From JBGSKY01 sp041740995 (GTDB lineage Bacteria; Planctomycetota; Planctomycetia; Pirellulales; Pirellulaceae), in contig JBGSKY010000094.1 in assembly GCA_041740995.1 (NCBI GenBank), positions 25,947 through 89,946 on the forward strand: a DNA stretch of 64,000 nucleotides, in the 5' to 3' direction. Shown piece after piece: positions 36,416 through 46,400 of the stretch. The notes under the pieces are model-generated. The model was not told the DNA's origin. It ran no database searches and saw only the letters and a list, made by a program, of their open reading frames with translations. Position 1 is the stretch's first letter, and the number at the start of each line of letters is the position of its first letter. The position numbers and the translations under genes are program-made.

Positions 36416-37294
36416 TCAAGCTTCGAAAGATCGACCGGTGATACGCTCGTACGCCATTTTGTAACGCTCTGCTGTCGCAGCAACGATCGACTCGGGTAAT
36501 TCAGGCGGAGGACTTTTTCGGTCCCAGGTCGACTGCATCAAATACTCGCGAACGAACTGTTTGTCCATCGAAGTTTGCGAAGCACCGGGCGTATAAGCTG
36601 CGGCATCCCAAAACCTAGACGAATCCGGTGTAAGAACTTCATCGATCAATAGGATTCGACCGTCGGACCAACCAAATTCAAACTTTGTGTCTGCAATGAT
36701 GACACCTCGCTGAGCAGCAAGTTGGCTTGCTTGTTCATAGATTTTCAAGCTGAGATCACGCATCGTTGCGGCCATCTCTTCACCTATAAAATTCTTCATG
36801 GTCGTGAAGTCAACGTTTTCATCGTGACCGTTATCAACTTTTGTGGCAGGCGTGAAAATCGGCTCCGGCAGTTGGCTGCATTGTTGCAAGCCGGTCGGAA
36901 GGGTGTTGCCGCAAATCTTGCCATTGGATTGATACTCCCGCCAACCTGAGCCCTCCAAGTAGCCGCGAACCACACATTCAAACGGTATGACTCGCGCTTT
37001 TCGAACGAGCATGCTGCGACCGACCAGCTCCTTTGCCGAGTCAAGACAAGCGACCTCTGCTGGTAACTGATTGCTGATGAAGTGATTGGGAACGTCAAGC
37101 TGTTCAAACCAAAACTCACTTAGCTTAGTTAGCAATCGGCCTTTATTTGGAATCGCTGGTGAGAGAACGTAATCGAAGGCGCTGATACGATCGGTGCTGA
37201 CGATCAATAATTCGTCCCCCAGATCATAACAATCGCGGACCTTGCCGCTGCGTTTGGGAAAGGGGAGGTCAGTCGAAGTTAATGCTTTGCTCAT
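36416..37294 (-). CDS. purC: Phosphoribosylaminoimidazole-succinocarboxamide (SAICAR) synthase
   Basis: This 292-residue enzyme ligates aspartate to CAIR using ATP in de novo purine synthesis. Family blocks are clear: KRSGKVRDCYDLGDELLIV with STDRISAFD (near residues 15-40), VRGYLEGSGWREYQ (near 106), DTKFEFGW and LIDEVLTPDSSRFW (near 200-225). It belongs to the longer, ADE1-like form of about 300 residues. ATG at 37294 is preferred; a longer frame adds 24 residues with no family match. The gene stands alone, between genes of unrelated function. Confidence 0.93.
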   Translation of the reverse strand: MSKALTSTDLPFPKRSGKVRDCYDLGDELLIVSTDRISAFDYVLSPAIPNKGRLLTKLSEFWFEQLDVPNHFISNQLPAEVACLDSAKELVGRSMLVRKARVIPFECVVRGYLEGSGWREYQSNGKICGNTLPTGLQQCSQLPEPIFTPATKVDNGHDENVDFTTMKNFIGEEMAATMRDLSLKIYEQASQLAAQRGVIIADTKFEFGWSDGRILLIDEVLTPDSSRFWDAAAYTPGASQTSMDKQFVREYLMQSTWDRKSPPPELPESIVAATAERYKMAYERITGRSFEA

Positions 37295-37480
37295 GCAGGC
37301 GAATTCGGTTGAAACTATGTGCGTATTTGAGCTTTTCGCAAACTCAATAAATCCAGGCCGATCCACAAAGACAATCTCTTCGCCATCGGCCTGCCGATGA
37401 ACGTCACCATCGAACGCAGATCATAACCAGAAACACAGACCAGTAACACTCGTCCGCCTCTTTCCGACTATTGCAACAAA

Positions 37481-40297
37481 TTACGGAGCAACAAAATGAT
37501 TGATGGTCCGACCGGTTTCAATTTGTTCACATCCTAGCCGGAGCGATTTGCCGTCGAAACTTGATGCACCTTCGACGAGGAAACTTCGCTGTCCAGTCTC
37601 ACGTACATTGAGCATTTGAATTTTCTGCCTCGGTTGATCTGGTGCATAGAGCGTCAGATCAAATGAAGCAGCACTGCCAGTGCTGTTGAAAATGAAGACA
37701 TCAATCTGCAGTTGATCGCTGCCGCGTAACTGTCGTTTTGACTGAATTTTGATTCCCGGCAATCCAACGTGAATCGATTCATCCACAATGAATTGAAACT
37801 GTCGAGGCGATTCCATTTTGACAACCAAGCCGATAGGCACCTCGCCCTCGGTCAGGTCCGATCGTACTGGCACTGGCATGACGAAAACGTTGGACTCGTT
37901 AGGTTGCATCGCAAAAGGCAATCGTAGATTGGGCTCGCGAGTTAATTCGTTTGCCGAGACGAAGATTTGGCCTGACGCGGGAAAACCTTCTGGATTGTTA
38001 ATCTGAATTGGCAAGTCAGCAACCAGATTTGCACTACTAACGAGGTCTTCGATGGCCAGTTTAAAAGCGCGTTGCCATCGAATTAAACTTTGGTCAACAT
38101 TGCTCAGCAAGATAGGCCACTGAGAAGCTGGAAGAAGTACTGGTGAACCGTTCACTGAACGATCACGTTGCAAGTCGAACTCGCGTCCCCAAACATCGCT
38201 GGCTTTGACGTCGTCGCCGATCCAAGCACGAATTGGTTCATTCGAGTTGACATCCGGAAAGATGATTAGGCTGGTATTAGAGCTGCTGTAAAATAGAACT
38301 GCTTTTCTAGTCTCAATCAGATCAACGATTTCGAATTGTGAAGCGCCGTTTAACCAAGCGGCGATGTTTTTCACCGGAAGCATTAGATCTCCTGGATGAC
38401 CTTCGTCGTTGATGACTTGACGCATCGTCTGGCGAGAAAAGTAGCCCACGGGAAATCGCGACTGCTGTACAGCGATCATTTTTTCGCAAAGATCAGTCAC
38501 TGTTGAAGCGAGCGAACGATCATTACCAGCAAGTGTTGCAACCGAGATCCAGCGTCTATCAATCCCTCGATCAATGCTTTGGTCGAGACTGATGATTTCA
38601 GTCGGGGTCAAACCAGGCATCGCTTGAATCGTGAGTTTGTCATTGCCCGGCAATTCTCGATGAATGAGCGAATTAAAAATGCTACACGGAACTGCAATTG
38701 AGCATTCGGGACCGAAGAGCGTCGCTTGCTCGCGGACAGTCTTTACCAAGGCAGGCGAACGCGGGTTGGCAACGAAATCTAAATCGTCATCCCAACCTAT
38801 TTGAAATTGCTGGGTGTGCAAACAAACTTGTTGCCAAACTGGTTGCAACATTGGCCGCCAAATGATGGCGTGTTCAAGCGCTGATGCTACCGCCTCGCCG
38901 CTGTTACCGGGAAACAGCTTTGTTTTTGTAGCTGGCGGTCGATCTAGAACACCAACCACTTTGATCTGACGAAGATTAAGCGCGTCGAGCATCCATGCCA
39001 GCGAATTGGCGATTGAGGCTTTGTCCAAATCGAACCAGATCGGCAACTTGACGGCACCAACGCCAAGCCGATCAACCCAAGTGACTGTATCGTTCCAACT
39101 CAAGGATCGGCCACATGAATCGACAAGCAGTCCAAATCGAGGGTTTCTGCCACTGGGCAAGAAACGTTTTTGCGGTAGCGCTACGATCGCATTGGTCTGC
39201 TGGAAATCGTCACTGCCAGATTCGACAAGTTTAATTGCCAAGCGATACATGCCCGCGTCCGGAATTGTGACTTGTGCTTTGCAAGTGCCAAAATATTGGC
39301 TAGCTGCGGATTGGTCCGGCGAATTGAGGTTGACATTCGCCGGTTCGGTTGCGACGTCTCGAAATTCAGAGTGAACAACATTGTCGTCAATGTCCTTGAG
39401 CACGATTTTAACTTTGGCCTCGCTGCGATCGAGCCCGGTAATTTCACAAGCCAAGTCAATCTTGTCGCCAGCGACGACGACGCGATCTTTCGGCTCCACT
39501 ACCACCGATAGCTTTGGCAATCGACGAACGGTGACGTTATCCAAAGATACTTTCCCAAAGAGTGCGCGAAAGTTTACAGCGCGAACGTCTAATCGTAAAA
39601 ACGCACTAGCGTAGGGTGCATTGCCGAGTTGGATATTGTTCAACGTCAATGACGTCCAATCCACGTTTCCGCTGTAGGCGCGTGTACTGGCAAGCAGAGC
39701 TTGATTGCCTTCTGCATCAACGGCGATGAAATTTAAGCTTGCGTCGTAATTCTCAAGTTGAACACACTTCAGATCAGCATTGACTCGATAAGTAAATCGG
39801 CGGTCGATGGCGAATTGTGGGCTTTCTATCGTTGCTGATCCACCATTCATTTCGATGCTCAGGCAGCGATCCAAAACGGTTGCCTCAAGAAGCCGATCAA
39901 GCTGCTGAGGTGTCTTTTCTGGAATCACATCCCCAGGACGTTTACCCAGTTGCCACGCGAGCATCCACTGGCTCATCGTTCGTCTGGCAACTTGCAATTC
40001 GACGGGATCAAATTCTGTTCGAAATTCCGTTTTCATGACGGTGTAACGGGGATGGTCTCGATCAGAAACACGCGACCAAGCGTCCGGCCAACCGTTGCTG
40101 TCGGCATCTTCGTCAGCGTTGAACTCGCTAGAAAAAATCGCGACGATCTTCGAGCCATCGGCTAACGCTGGGGAAGGATCAAGCGTAGACGATCCGCAAA
40201 GCCAAGCTAGAATGACGCTCGGCCAAGCCAACGCGGCGATGGCAGATCGGCATTTACTTTCGCCAGCTTGGTGATGTCGATACATTGATCGCGGCAA
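37481..40297 (-). CDS. Large secreted protein of unknown function with beta-sandwich and TIM-barrel-like regions
   Basis: This 938-residue protein starts with a signal (AIAALAWPSVILAWLCG). Residues from about 60 (FSSEFNADEDADSNGWPDAW) look like a calcium-binding-type acidic loop followed by a carbohydrate-binding-like beta domain. An Ig-like region lies near 285-375. The middle (about 390-620) resembles a glycoside-hydrolase-A barrel (GLLVDSCGRSLSWNDTVTWVDRLGVGAVKLP), and the rest is beta-rich. I cannot place catalytic residues with certainty. The final domains may anchor it or bind glycans. No close family is recognised. Confidence 0.65.
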   Translation of the reverse strand: MPRSMYRHHQAGESKCRSAIAALAWPSVILAWLCGSSTLDPSPALADGSKIVAIFSSEFNADEDADSNGWPDAWSRVSDRDHPRYTVMKTEFRTEFDPVELQVARRTMSQWMLAWQLGKRPGDVIPEKTPQQLDRLLEATVLDRCLSIEMNGGSATIESPQFAIDRRFTYRVNADLKCVQLENYDASLNFIAVDAEGNQALLASTRAYSGNVDWTSLTLNNIQLGNAPYASAFLRLDVRAVNFRALFGKVSLDNVTVRRLPKLSVVVEPKDRVVVAGDKIDLACEITGLDRSEAKVKIVLKDIDDNVVHSEFRDVATEPANVNLNSPDQSAASQYFGTCKAQVTIPDAGMYRLAIKLVESGSDDFQQTNAIVALPQKRFLPSGRNPRFGLLVDSCGRSLSWNDTVTWVDRLGVGAVKLPIWFDLDKASIANSLAWMLDALNLRQIKVVGVLDRPPATKTKLFPGNSGEAVASALEHAIIWRPMLQPVWQQVCLHTQQFQIGWDDDLDFVANPRSPALVKTVREQATLFGPECSIAVPCSIFNSLIHRELPGNDKLTIQAMPGLTPTEIISLDQSIDRGIDRRWISVATLAGNDRSLASTVTDLCEKMIAVQQSRFPVGYFSRQTMRQVINDEGHPGDLMLPVKNIAAWLNGASQFEIVDLIETRKAVLFYSSSNTSLIIFPDVNSNEPIRAWIGDDVKASDVWGREFDLQRDRSVNGSPVLLPASQWPILLSNVDQSLIRWQRAFKLAIEDLVSSANLVADLPIQINNPEGFPASGQIFVSANELTREPNLRLPFAMQPNESNVFVMPVPVRSDLTEGEVPIGLVVKMESPRQFQFIVDESIHVGLPGIKIQSKRQLRGSDQLQIDVFIFNSTGSAASFDLTLYAPDQPRQKIQMLNVRETGQRSFLVEGASSFDGKSLRLGCEQIETGRTINHFVAP

Positions 40298-40327
40298 AGT
40301 ATTACAAGATAAATCGGAACTTCATTT

Positions 40328-41149
40328 GTGGCTGGAATCTCAGTAGCCGTCGCTGTATCGACGTTAGATCAACCGTTCAAGCAAGCTTTGCACACCGTAG
40401 CCGCTTTGCAGGCCGACGGAATTGAAATAGATGCTCGTGTAGACTTCAAGCCTTCGGATATGTCGGCCAGCGCAGTTCGTCAGTTGCGGAAAATATTGGA
40501 TGATCTGAATTTGCCGATTCTAGCGGTCCGGTTCTCGACGCGTCGCGGTTACGATTGCATCGAGGATCTGGATCGACGCGTAACGGCAACTAAGAATGCA
40601 ATGCGCATGGCTGTCGAGTTGGGCTGCGGTGTCCTGGTCAACTCGGTCGGCACCATAAAATCTCCCATCGTTACCAAAGCTGAATTAACCGGCGAAGAAA
40701 CGACGACGGATGCAGCCGAAATGATTTTGTTGCGTGAGGTTCTTTCTGATTTGGCAAGATACTCCGATCACTATGGCTGTTTTCTGGCCTGTGAAACCGG
40801 GACAGAGTCTTTGACGATGCTGGCGAATTTTCTCCGGAAGCTGCCAGAACCTTCGGTTTTTATCGCTCTGAATCCGTCGAATCTTGTCTCGGCCGGTTTT
40901 GACACTGAGGATTTAAAGCAAGCGATTGATTTGGTCCGCTGTGTTTATGCGGCAGACACTGTCCCGGATCGAAGCCGCTCAGGTAATTCAACGCCTGTTC
41001 CGCTCGGACACGGCTTGGTCGACTTTCCGCAGATCGTATCGACCCTTGAAGATTGTCGATTTAGAGGCCCGTATATTGTCGATGGCCGACGGCCCGGCAA
41101 CGCAACTGAAAACGCTCGGCAGGCAATCGAGTTTCTCAAGCGGATGTAG
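40328..41149 (+). CDS. Xylose-isomerase-like TIM-barrel protein (sugar phosphate isomerase/epimerase family)
   Basis: This 273-residue protein begins at GTG 40328. Its repeated strand-helix pattern matches the AP-endonuclease-2/xylose-isomerase-like fold: LQADGIEIDARVDFKPSDMS, LGCGVLVNSVG, FLACETGTES (metal-ligand glutamate near residue 159) and ALNPSNL (metal-ligand position near 180). The C-terminal HGLVDFPQIVSTLED is also typical. Such enzymes isomerise or epimerise sugars and sugar acids in the cytoplasm; the substrate is not evident. It is divergent from the large secreted protein, with only 30 bases between starts, so their promoters overlap. Confidence 0.75.
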   Translation: MAGISVAVAVSTLDQPFKQALHTVAALQADGIEIDARVDFKPSDMSASAVRQLRKILDDLNLPILAVRFSTRRGYDCIEDLDRRVTATKNAMRMAVELGCGVLVNSVGTIKSPIVTKAELTGEETTTDAAEMILLREVLSDLARYSDHYGCFLACETGTESLTMLANFLRKLPEPSVFIALNPSNLVSAGFDTEDLKQAIDLVRCVYAADTVPDRSRSGNSTPVPLGHGLVDFPQIVSTLEDCRFRGPYIVDGRRPGNATENARQAIEFLKRM

Positions 41150-41161
41150 TCATCAAAACGT

Positions 41162-41192
41162 TTGTACATTTAGTGTGACATTCGCTTATACT
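41162..41192 (+). promoter_or_regulatory. Candidate promoter of the type VII-like module
   Basis: TTGTAC (41162-41167) and TATACT (41187-41192) are separated by 19 bases and preceded by a GCT extension at the -10 box. The site lies between the TIM-barrel gene and the TPR gene. The long spacer makes it weak. Confidence 0.3.
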
Positions 41193-41320
41193 AAAAGCTC
41201 TCCTTAATTGGACGGCCGCAACTAGCAAGATGGAAACGAATGCGCTAGTTGATCGAGTCCAAGGGAGCTGCTGGTTTGAGTGGAATTACAAGACTCGACC
41301 AATGCCTCGGAATCATCAAG

Positions 41321-42163
41321 ATGCCGCTCAATACTCCGAACAATTTTATCGATGACAAGCTCGCCAAAGATCTGTATCGCGCTGCGCCAACACAAAATTC
41401 GGTCGCTCCAAATATTTCGACTCCGAAGATCACGTTGCAGAGATTTCAAGCGCTCGAACAGCAAATAAAAAACAACCCAGCAAATGCTCAACCATATCGT
41501 GAATTAGCCGAAATCTATTTCGAGCAAAACCGATGGAAAGATGCCCGCCGCGTTCTAGAACAAGGCGTTCGGCACAATCCCGAAGACGAACAACTGCTCA
41601 CAATGTTCGAAGATTCGCGATTGCGACTTAGCCGAGAGGCGATGGACGCAGCGGTCAAGAATTTTGAGTGGCAAAAATCGGAAACCGCTCGAAAAGAACT
41701 CGACCAGAGCGAACTTGAGCTGGCCGCGATGCAGTTCGAAATTGCCGAAGCTCGATTTGCTCGACATCCCGAGCAATACGATTTGCTTGTCATGTCAGCG
41801 GTCGCGCTGAATCGATTGGGCCGCCCAGAAGAAGCGATTGATCGTTTTCAAATCGCCGCGAAGCAACCGACAACTCGCGCCGTTGCATCCTTAAATTTAG
41901 GTGTTTGCTTCGAGGAACGAGGCCAGATTGTCGAAGCGTTATCAGCCTACCGTCGCGCAGCTTTGTTTCGATCGCCAGCTCCACCTTTGGAAACCAAACA
42001 GAGAGCATTGAAGTTAGCGATGCAGCTTGCACAAAAAAATCAGCTGTACGACTCAGCGATCCGATTCTTGGATTTGATGGCGCAATCGGAAGAAGAATCG
42101 GACGCATTGAAGCTTGTCAGATCTGATTTGGTTCGAAAAGCTAACGCACAGAAGATCGGCTGA
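41321..42163 (+). CDS. Tetratricopeptide-repeat protein linked to the type VII-like module
   Basis: This protein of about 280 residues has a first clear TPR unit near residues 60-95 (AQPYRELAEIYFEQNRWKDA) and more repeats near 150-225 (including YDLLVMSAVALNRLGRPEEA and SLNLGVCFEERGQIVEALSA). A charged helical segment separates them. It has no signal peptide and is probably cytoplasmic. ATG 41321 is chosen; TTG at 41249 would add 24 residues. It ends about 245 bases before the WXG100-like gene on the same strand, so a chaperone or scaffold role for secretion is possible but inferred from position alone. Confidence 0.6.
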   Translation: MPLNTPNNFIDDKLAKDLYRAAPTQNSVAPNISTPKITLQRFQALEQQIKNNPANAQPYRELAEIYFEQNRWKDARRVLEQGVRHNPEDEQLLTMFEDSRLRLSREAMDAAVKNFEWQKSETARKELDQSELELAAMQFEIAEARFARHPEQYDLLVMSAVALNRLGRPEEAIDRFQIAAKQPTTRAVASLNLGVCFEERGQIVEALSAYRRAALFRSPAPPLETKQRALKLAMQLAQKNQLYDSAIRFLDLMAQSEEESDALKLVRSDLVRKANAQKIG

Positions 42164-42409
42164 ACTCTAGTGAAAATGGAATCAGACAAGCTTATTTAAA
42201 CTTGAACCGTCTGCGATGCATGGTCCGTACCTTTGTGTGCTACCCAATCCAATTTCGAGTTAGGCCAGGACCGTTACTGGCCTACGTTGAGCATTCGCTC
42301 CAGGACTTTGTTTTGAGCTAGGTGAAGCGAGAGTCGAAGAAGAACATCCTCCCTTCCAAGCCTGGAAATAAGCTTGGAAATTTCTGATCGAAAACGAAAA
42401 AGGTTTCCT

Positions 42410-42682
42410 ATGGCACAAGCAATCGTCGATCCCGAACAGCTTCGGCAGTTCGCGATTATGCTCAAACGCTTCAACGAAACACTCGGCGAGTCTTGCTCGA
42501 AAATGGGCGTCGAACTCAATCGGCTTGGCTCTACTTGGCGCGACCAAGAGCATCGTAAGTTCTCTCTTGAGTTCGAGCAACAAATGAAACAGCTCTCGCG
42601 GTTGATCGAGTCAAGCGAAAAACATGTTCCCTACCTGTTGCGAAAAGCAGAATTGATTGAGGAGTACCATAACAATGGATAG
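42410..42682 (+). CDS. WXG100-like protein (type VII secretion substrate/component)
   Basis: This 90-residue, fully helical protein has the size and helix-turn-helix plan of the ESAT-6/WXG100 family. The turn carries W43-R44-D45, so Gly of the W-x-G is replaced by Asp. Helix one (8-40) and helix two (45-85) are amphipathic. No signal peptide is present. A purine-rich AAAAAGG lies 7 bases before ATG 42410; an in-frame TTG further upstream is less likely. The following gene starts inside its last codons. WXG100 proteins leave through EssC/EccC ATPases, and one is encoded three genes downstream. A similar WRD motif occurs in the 80-residue protein at 43211. Confidence 0.7.
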   Translation: MAQAIVDPEQLRQFAIMLKRFNETLGESCSKMGVELNRLGSTWRDQEHRKFSLEFEQQMKQLSRLIESSEKHVPYLLRKAELIEEYHNNG

Positions 42683-43178
42683 TACCGCCAATGTCAAAAG
42701 TCTCGCATCGATCGATGAATTCGTAAAAGCACTCGCCTTGACCCAGGAAGAGCTGGTTCGTTCAAGTGAAGATACCGAAAATGAATTGAATCGAGTGACC
42801 GACTACTTACAAAAGGTTGCACCGGAGTATTGGAAAAAACAATATCAGCGAGCTAATGAGCGCTGGTCTGAAGCTCGCGAGGCGCTCAGTCGTTGCGAAC
42901 AAGTAACCCGAGAAGATGAACGGCGGCCTTGCACTGAGCAAAAAAAACAGCTCGAACTTGCCAAGCGACGCGTAGAATTCTGCGAAAGTAGGATACGAAA
43001 CATAAAGGCACTTTCGCAACAATGGCAACAAGAAGTGCTCAAGATTCACTCGCATGTTCATCACGTGTTGGATATCGGCGAGAGCGGTTTGCCAAACGCT
43101 CAGAATGCATTGCAGCAGATCATGACGCCGCTTCGACGTTACGCTGAACTCGAAGGTGGTTCGGGGCATTCTGACTGA
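42675..43178 (+). CDS. Coiled-coil protein of the type VII-like module
   Basis: This is a 167-residue protein starting at ATG 42675, overlapping the WXG100-like gene by 8 bases, so the two are translationally coupled. It is almost all helical, with a long charged coiled coil about residues 45-120 (including YQRANERWSEAREALSRCE). Three cysteines are present. No membrane segment or signal is seen. I do not recognise a family; the length and LXG-like helical build suggest a larger partner or substrate of the small WXG100-like protein. Position in the module is the main evidence for function. Confidence 0.6.
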   Translation: MDSTANVKSLASIDEFVKALALTQEELVRSSEDTENELNRVTDYLQKVAPEYWKKQYQRANERWSEAREALSRCEQVTREDERRPCTEQKKQLELAKRRVEFCESRIRNIKALSQQWQQEVLKIHSHVHHVLDIGESGLPNAQNALQQIMTPLRRYAELEGGSGHSD

Positions 43179-43210
43179 GAATTACAGAATTCAAACTAGA
43201 GAGCGATATT

Positions 43211-43453
43211 GTGCTGCTGCGACAAGACATCAATGGCTGTATCAACCATTTTCAGAGGACCGTTATCCGGCATCGAGGTGACTTGGAACGAATATCGGAA
43301 GCTTGGCGGGACGCGCGAGCGAAACGATTTCTTCAGTCAGAACTTCCGCCCGTTGAAGAGTCAGTTAAACGGTTGATGATTTATTTGCAGAAGGCGTCCG
43401 AGTTCGCCGAATTAATCCGCCAACAAACGCGAGATGAATTGCCAGAAGATTAA
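43211..43453 (+). CDS. Second WXG100-like small helical protein
   Basis: This 80-residue protein begins at GTG 43211. Two amphipathic helices (about 4-29 and 35-75) flank A31-W32-R33-D34-A35, again a W-R-D turn, followed by RAKRF, which parallels DQEHRKF in the protein at 42410. The two proteins may form a heterodimer like EsxA-EsxB. The gene overlaps the start of the ATPase gene by 20 bases. No signal peptide is visible. The assignment rests on size, helical plan, motif and neighbours. Confidence 0.6.
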   Translation: MLLRQDINGCINHFQRTVIRHRGDLERISEAWRDARAKRFLQSELPPVEESVKRLMIYLQKASEFAELIRQQTRDELPED

Positions 43454-46400
43454 GCAAATGAGCCCCAATTTGAAAAATCAGAATTCCACGAGAGTTGCCT
43501 CTCTCCTGCGTCACAATCGAATTGACCGAACGATTGCTGGATTGACCAAGCGAGTCGAAACCTGCGCTTCGGCAATTTCGGCTATTCAACAAACCGCTGA
43601 CAACGACCGCAATCAATTGAAGCAAGAGATGCAGCGTGAAGACACCAAGCTGCGTCAAAAATTTGCGACGGATTATGCTACCGAAATTACTAATGATGAT
43701 GAATTAATCAACGAAACGTGGACAAAATTTGATTCGAAGATACTTACGAGCGTTCACGATGAACGAAAGAAGATTGCCAACTTCCGAAAGGTAGCCGCTG
43801 CTGACTTACTCAACAACAAGCAAACTTCGGAGAAACAACTTGCCGATTTGGTAGCAAACGCAAAAGCCGATAAAGCTCGCTTGCTCTCGACATTGGAATC
43901 CAGCAAGGAGTTATTGTCACGTTTTGCTCGCGAATCGAACGCTATAGCGCAGCAATGCAACGAGCTTGTTGAACGTCATGGTTTAAAAGTTGCGAGCGTG
44001 AAGTCTGATCAAACGTTGGAGTTACTTTCAACCGGTGAAAACACCTTTACTTCGATTAAATCTGAAATCGCATTGGATCTTGAACTAGCGAATAAAGCGC
44101 TCGCAAGTTTACGAAATTATGGGCTCGCAAGATTCAGTGGATCGTGGATGCTTTGGGCGATTGCGGCCGTACTTGCTGGTATCGTCGCTTGGATCGTTTG
44201 GTCGATTCGCCTTGGTCCATCGAACATTGCTTCGTTCTTGGTCAGTTTCGCTGCGTTCGGTATCGCGTTGATTGTCAGTGGGGTTGCAATGCTGATTGCA
44301 GCGCGTCCCATGCTTCGCAAGCATTTAAAGCAAAATGCGCCAAGAGTGTACCAGTATTGTGATAGTACGTCGCAAAGAATAGCGCGCGGCGCGCATCACC
44401 TACAAACCGGATATGACTCGCGATTGCAAGTGATCAACGAAAAACTGCAACGTGACCTTGATGAAACTACGGCGCTTGCAGCAGCGAACAGCGAACGAAT
44501 CAAAAGCGAGCTCAAAACGAACGAAAAAAATGTACTCGTCAGCCTTGCTGAAAGTCGAGTCAAAGCGACAACGAACTTTGAAAGTCGTTTGGGTGAGATC
44601 CAAACCAATGAAAAATCGTCGCTCAGCATCCTTGAACGCAATGGGCAGCAAGAAATTGACGCCTTGAGGTCAATCGAAGCCAAACGCCATCGTCAAATAA
44701 AGTCAGACGAAACAAAAAAGACTGCCTATACCCGTTGGCGAATCCGCCAAGCGATTGACCGAACTAATCGACGGCTTGATCTTCTGCGGAATCAAGTCGC
44801 AGAACTCTGCCCAGTTTGGGACGCAGAGAACCTTGCCGGTGGAAAAAATTACTTGGGGTATCTACCCATTGGTACTTTAAGGGTCGATGTGGGCCAATCG
44901 CACGAAGCGACGTTAATCAATTCGCAGACGCATCCGCTCAGTGAAAACTTACCACTGATTTTTCAGTTAGTTGAGCATGGCAATTTGATTGTCAAGAGTG
45001 ACAGCCAAAATCAGCCGCAAGCGCAACGACTTGTTAGGAACTTGATTTTACGAGCGTTCGCAACTTTACCCGCTGGTTCGCTGCAAGTTACGATTATTGA
45101 TCCCGATGGGCTAGGCCGCGAATTTAGTCATCTGATGCAATTGGCTGATACCGACCCAACGATGGTCAATTATCGGGTTTGGACTCAGCCAACACATCTT
45201 TCCGAGCAATTGGCCAAGCTTTCGCATCACACCGAAGACGTTATCCAACAACTACTTCGCGATCGATATAAAGATATCCGTCAATACAATGCAGAAGCAG
45301 GAAGCATGGCTGAACCGTTTCGCATTGTGCTCTGGTCGCGATTTCCAGCCGGAGTCGATGAAGCGTCATGGCGTTATTTGTCGTCGCTGCTCAGTTCCGG
45401 CGGACGTTGCGGCGTCAGCACGATTGTAATGGTCGATACCGATTTTCCTGTTCCGCCAATGGTTGATATTCGGCGACTTCAAAACACCGGATTGACGATT
45501 AACATTCAGACCGATTCCAACACTGGGAATAGCCGAGCGTTCGTTGAGTCGAATGTCCTTTCGAAATTTCCACTCGCGCTTGATGAACCGCCAGACTTAG
45601 CGACGCAGCAGCGAATTCTTTCACATTGCGCAGCGCAAGCTCTGAAGGCAAACCGAGTAGAAGTGCCTTTCGATGGATTAGTTCCTCGCGAGCAAAATCG
45701 ATATCAAAGCAGTTCTGCGTCAGGACTTTCGATTCCAATTGGACACGCAGGCGTCGGTCGCAATCAGACCTTGCGCTTGGGGCATGGAACGGCACAGCAC
45801 GTTTTGGTTGCCGGAAAAACGGGATCTGGTAAGTCGTCGTTCTTGCATACCTTGGTCACAAGTGCCGCGATTCATTACGGACCAGATCAATTGCGACTTG
45901 TGCTGCTGGACTTTAAGAAAGGCGTTGAATTTCAAGTGTATTCCGAAACGCAAACTCCGCACGCCGACATTATCGGTATCGAAAGTCAACGTGAGTTTGG
46001 CGTAAGCACACTGGAATACCTTGATCGTGTTATGCAGCAGCGCGGTGAAGCATTTCGAGGCGCCGGTGTCCAAGATATTCCAAGCTGGTGTCAGGCGCGT
46101 CCTAACCAGCCGATGCCCCGAGTTTTGGTCGTCGTGGACGAGTTTCAAGAAATCTTCACCGACGACGACAAATTGGGACAACAAGCCGCCATGTTGCTCG
46201 ACCGAATAGTCCGTCAAGGTCGATCCTTTGGTATCCATGTCGTGCTCGCTTCGCAAACATTAGGGGGCGCCTATTCGCTGCCGCGAACGACACTAGCTCA
46301 AATGGCTGTTCGTGTCGCGTTGCAATGCGAGGGGGCCGATGCGATGATGATTCTCAGCGAAGATAACCTTGCGGCAGAGCGTTTACGCTATGCAGGTCAA

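Noticed and set aside
45720..46256. Minus-strand open frame of 178 codons inside the EssC-like gene.
   Set aside because: It lies opposite the P-loop region of a clear ATPase and has no recognisable motif or start signal.
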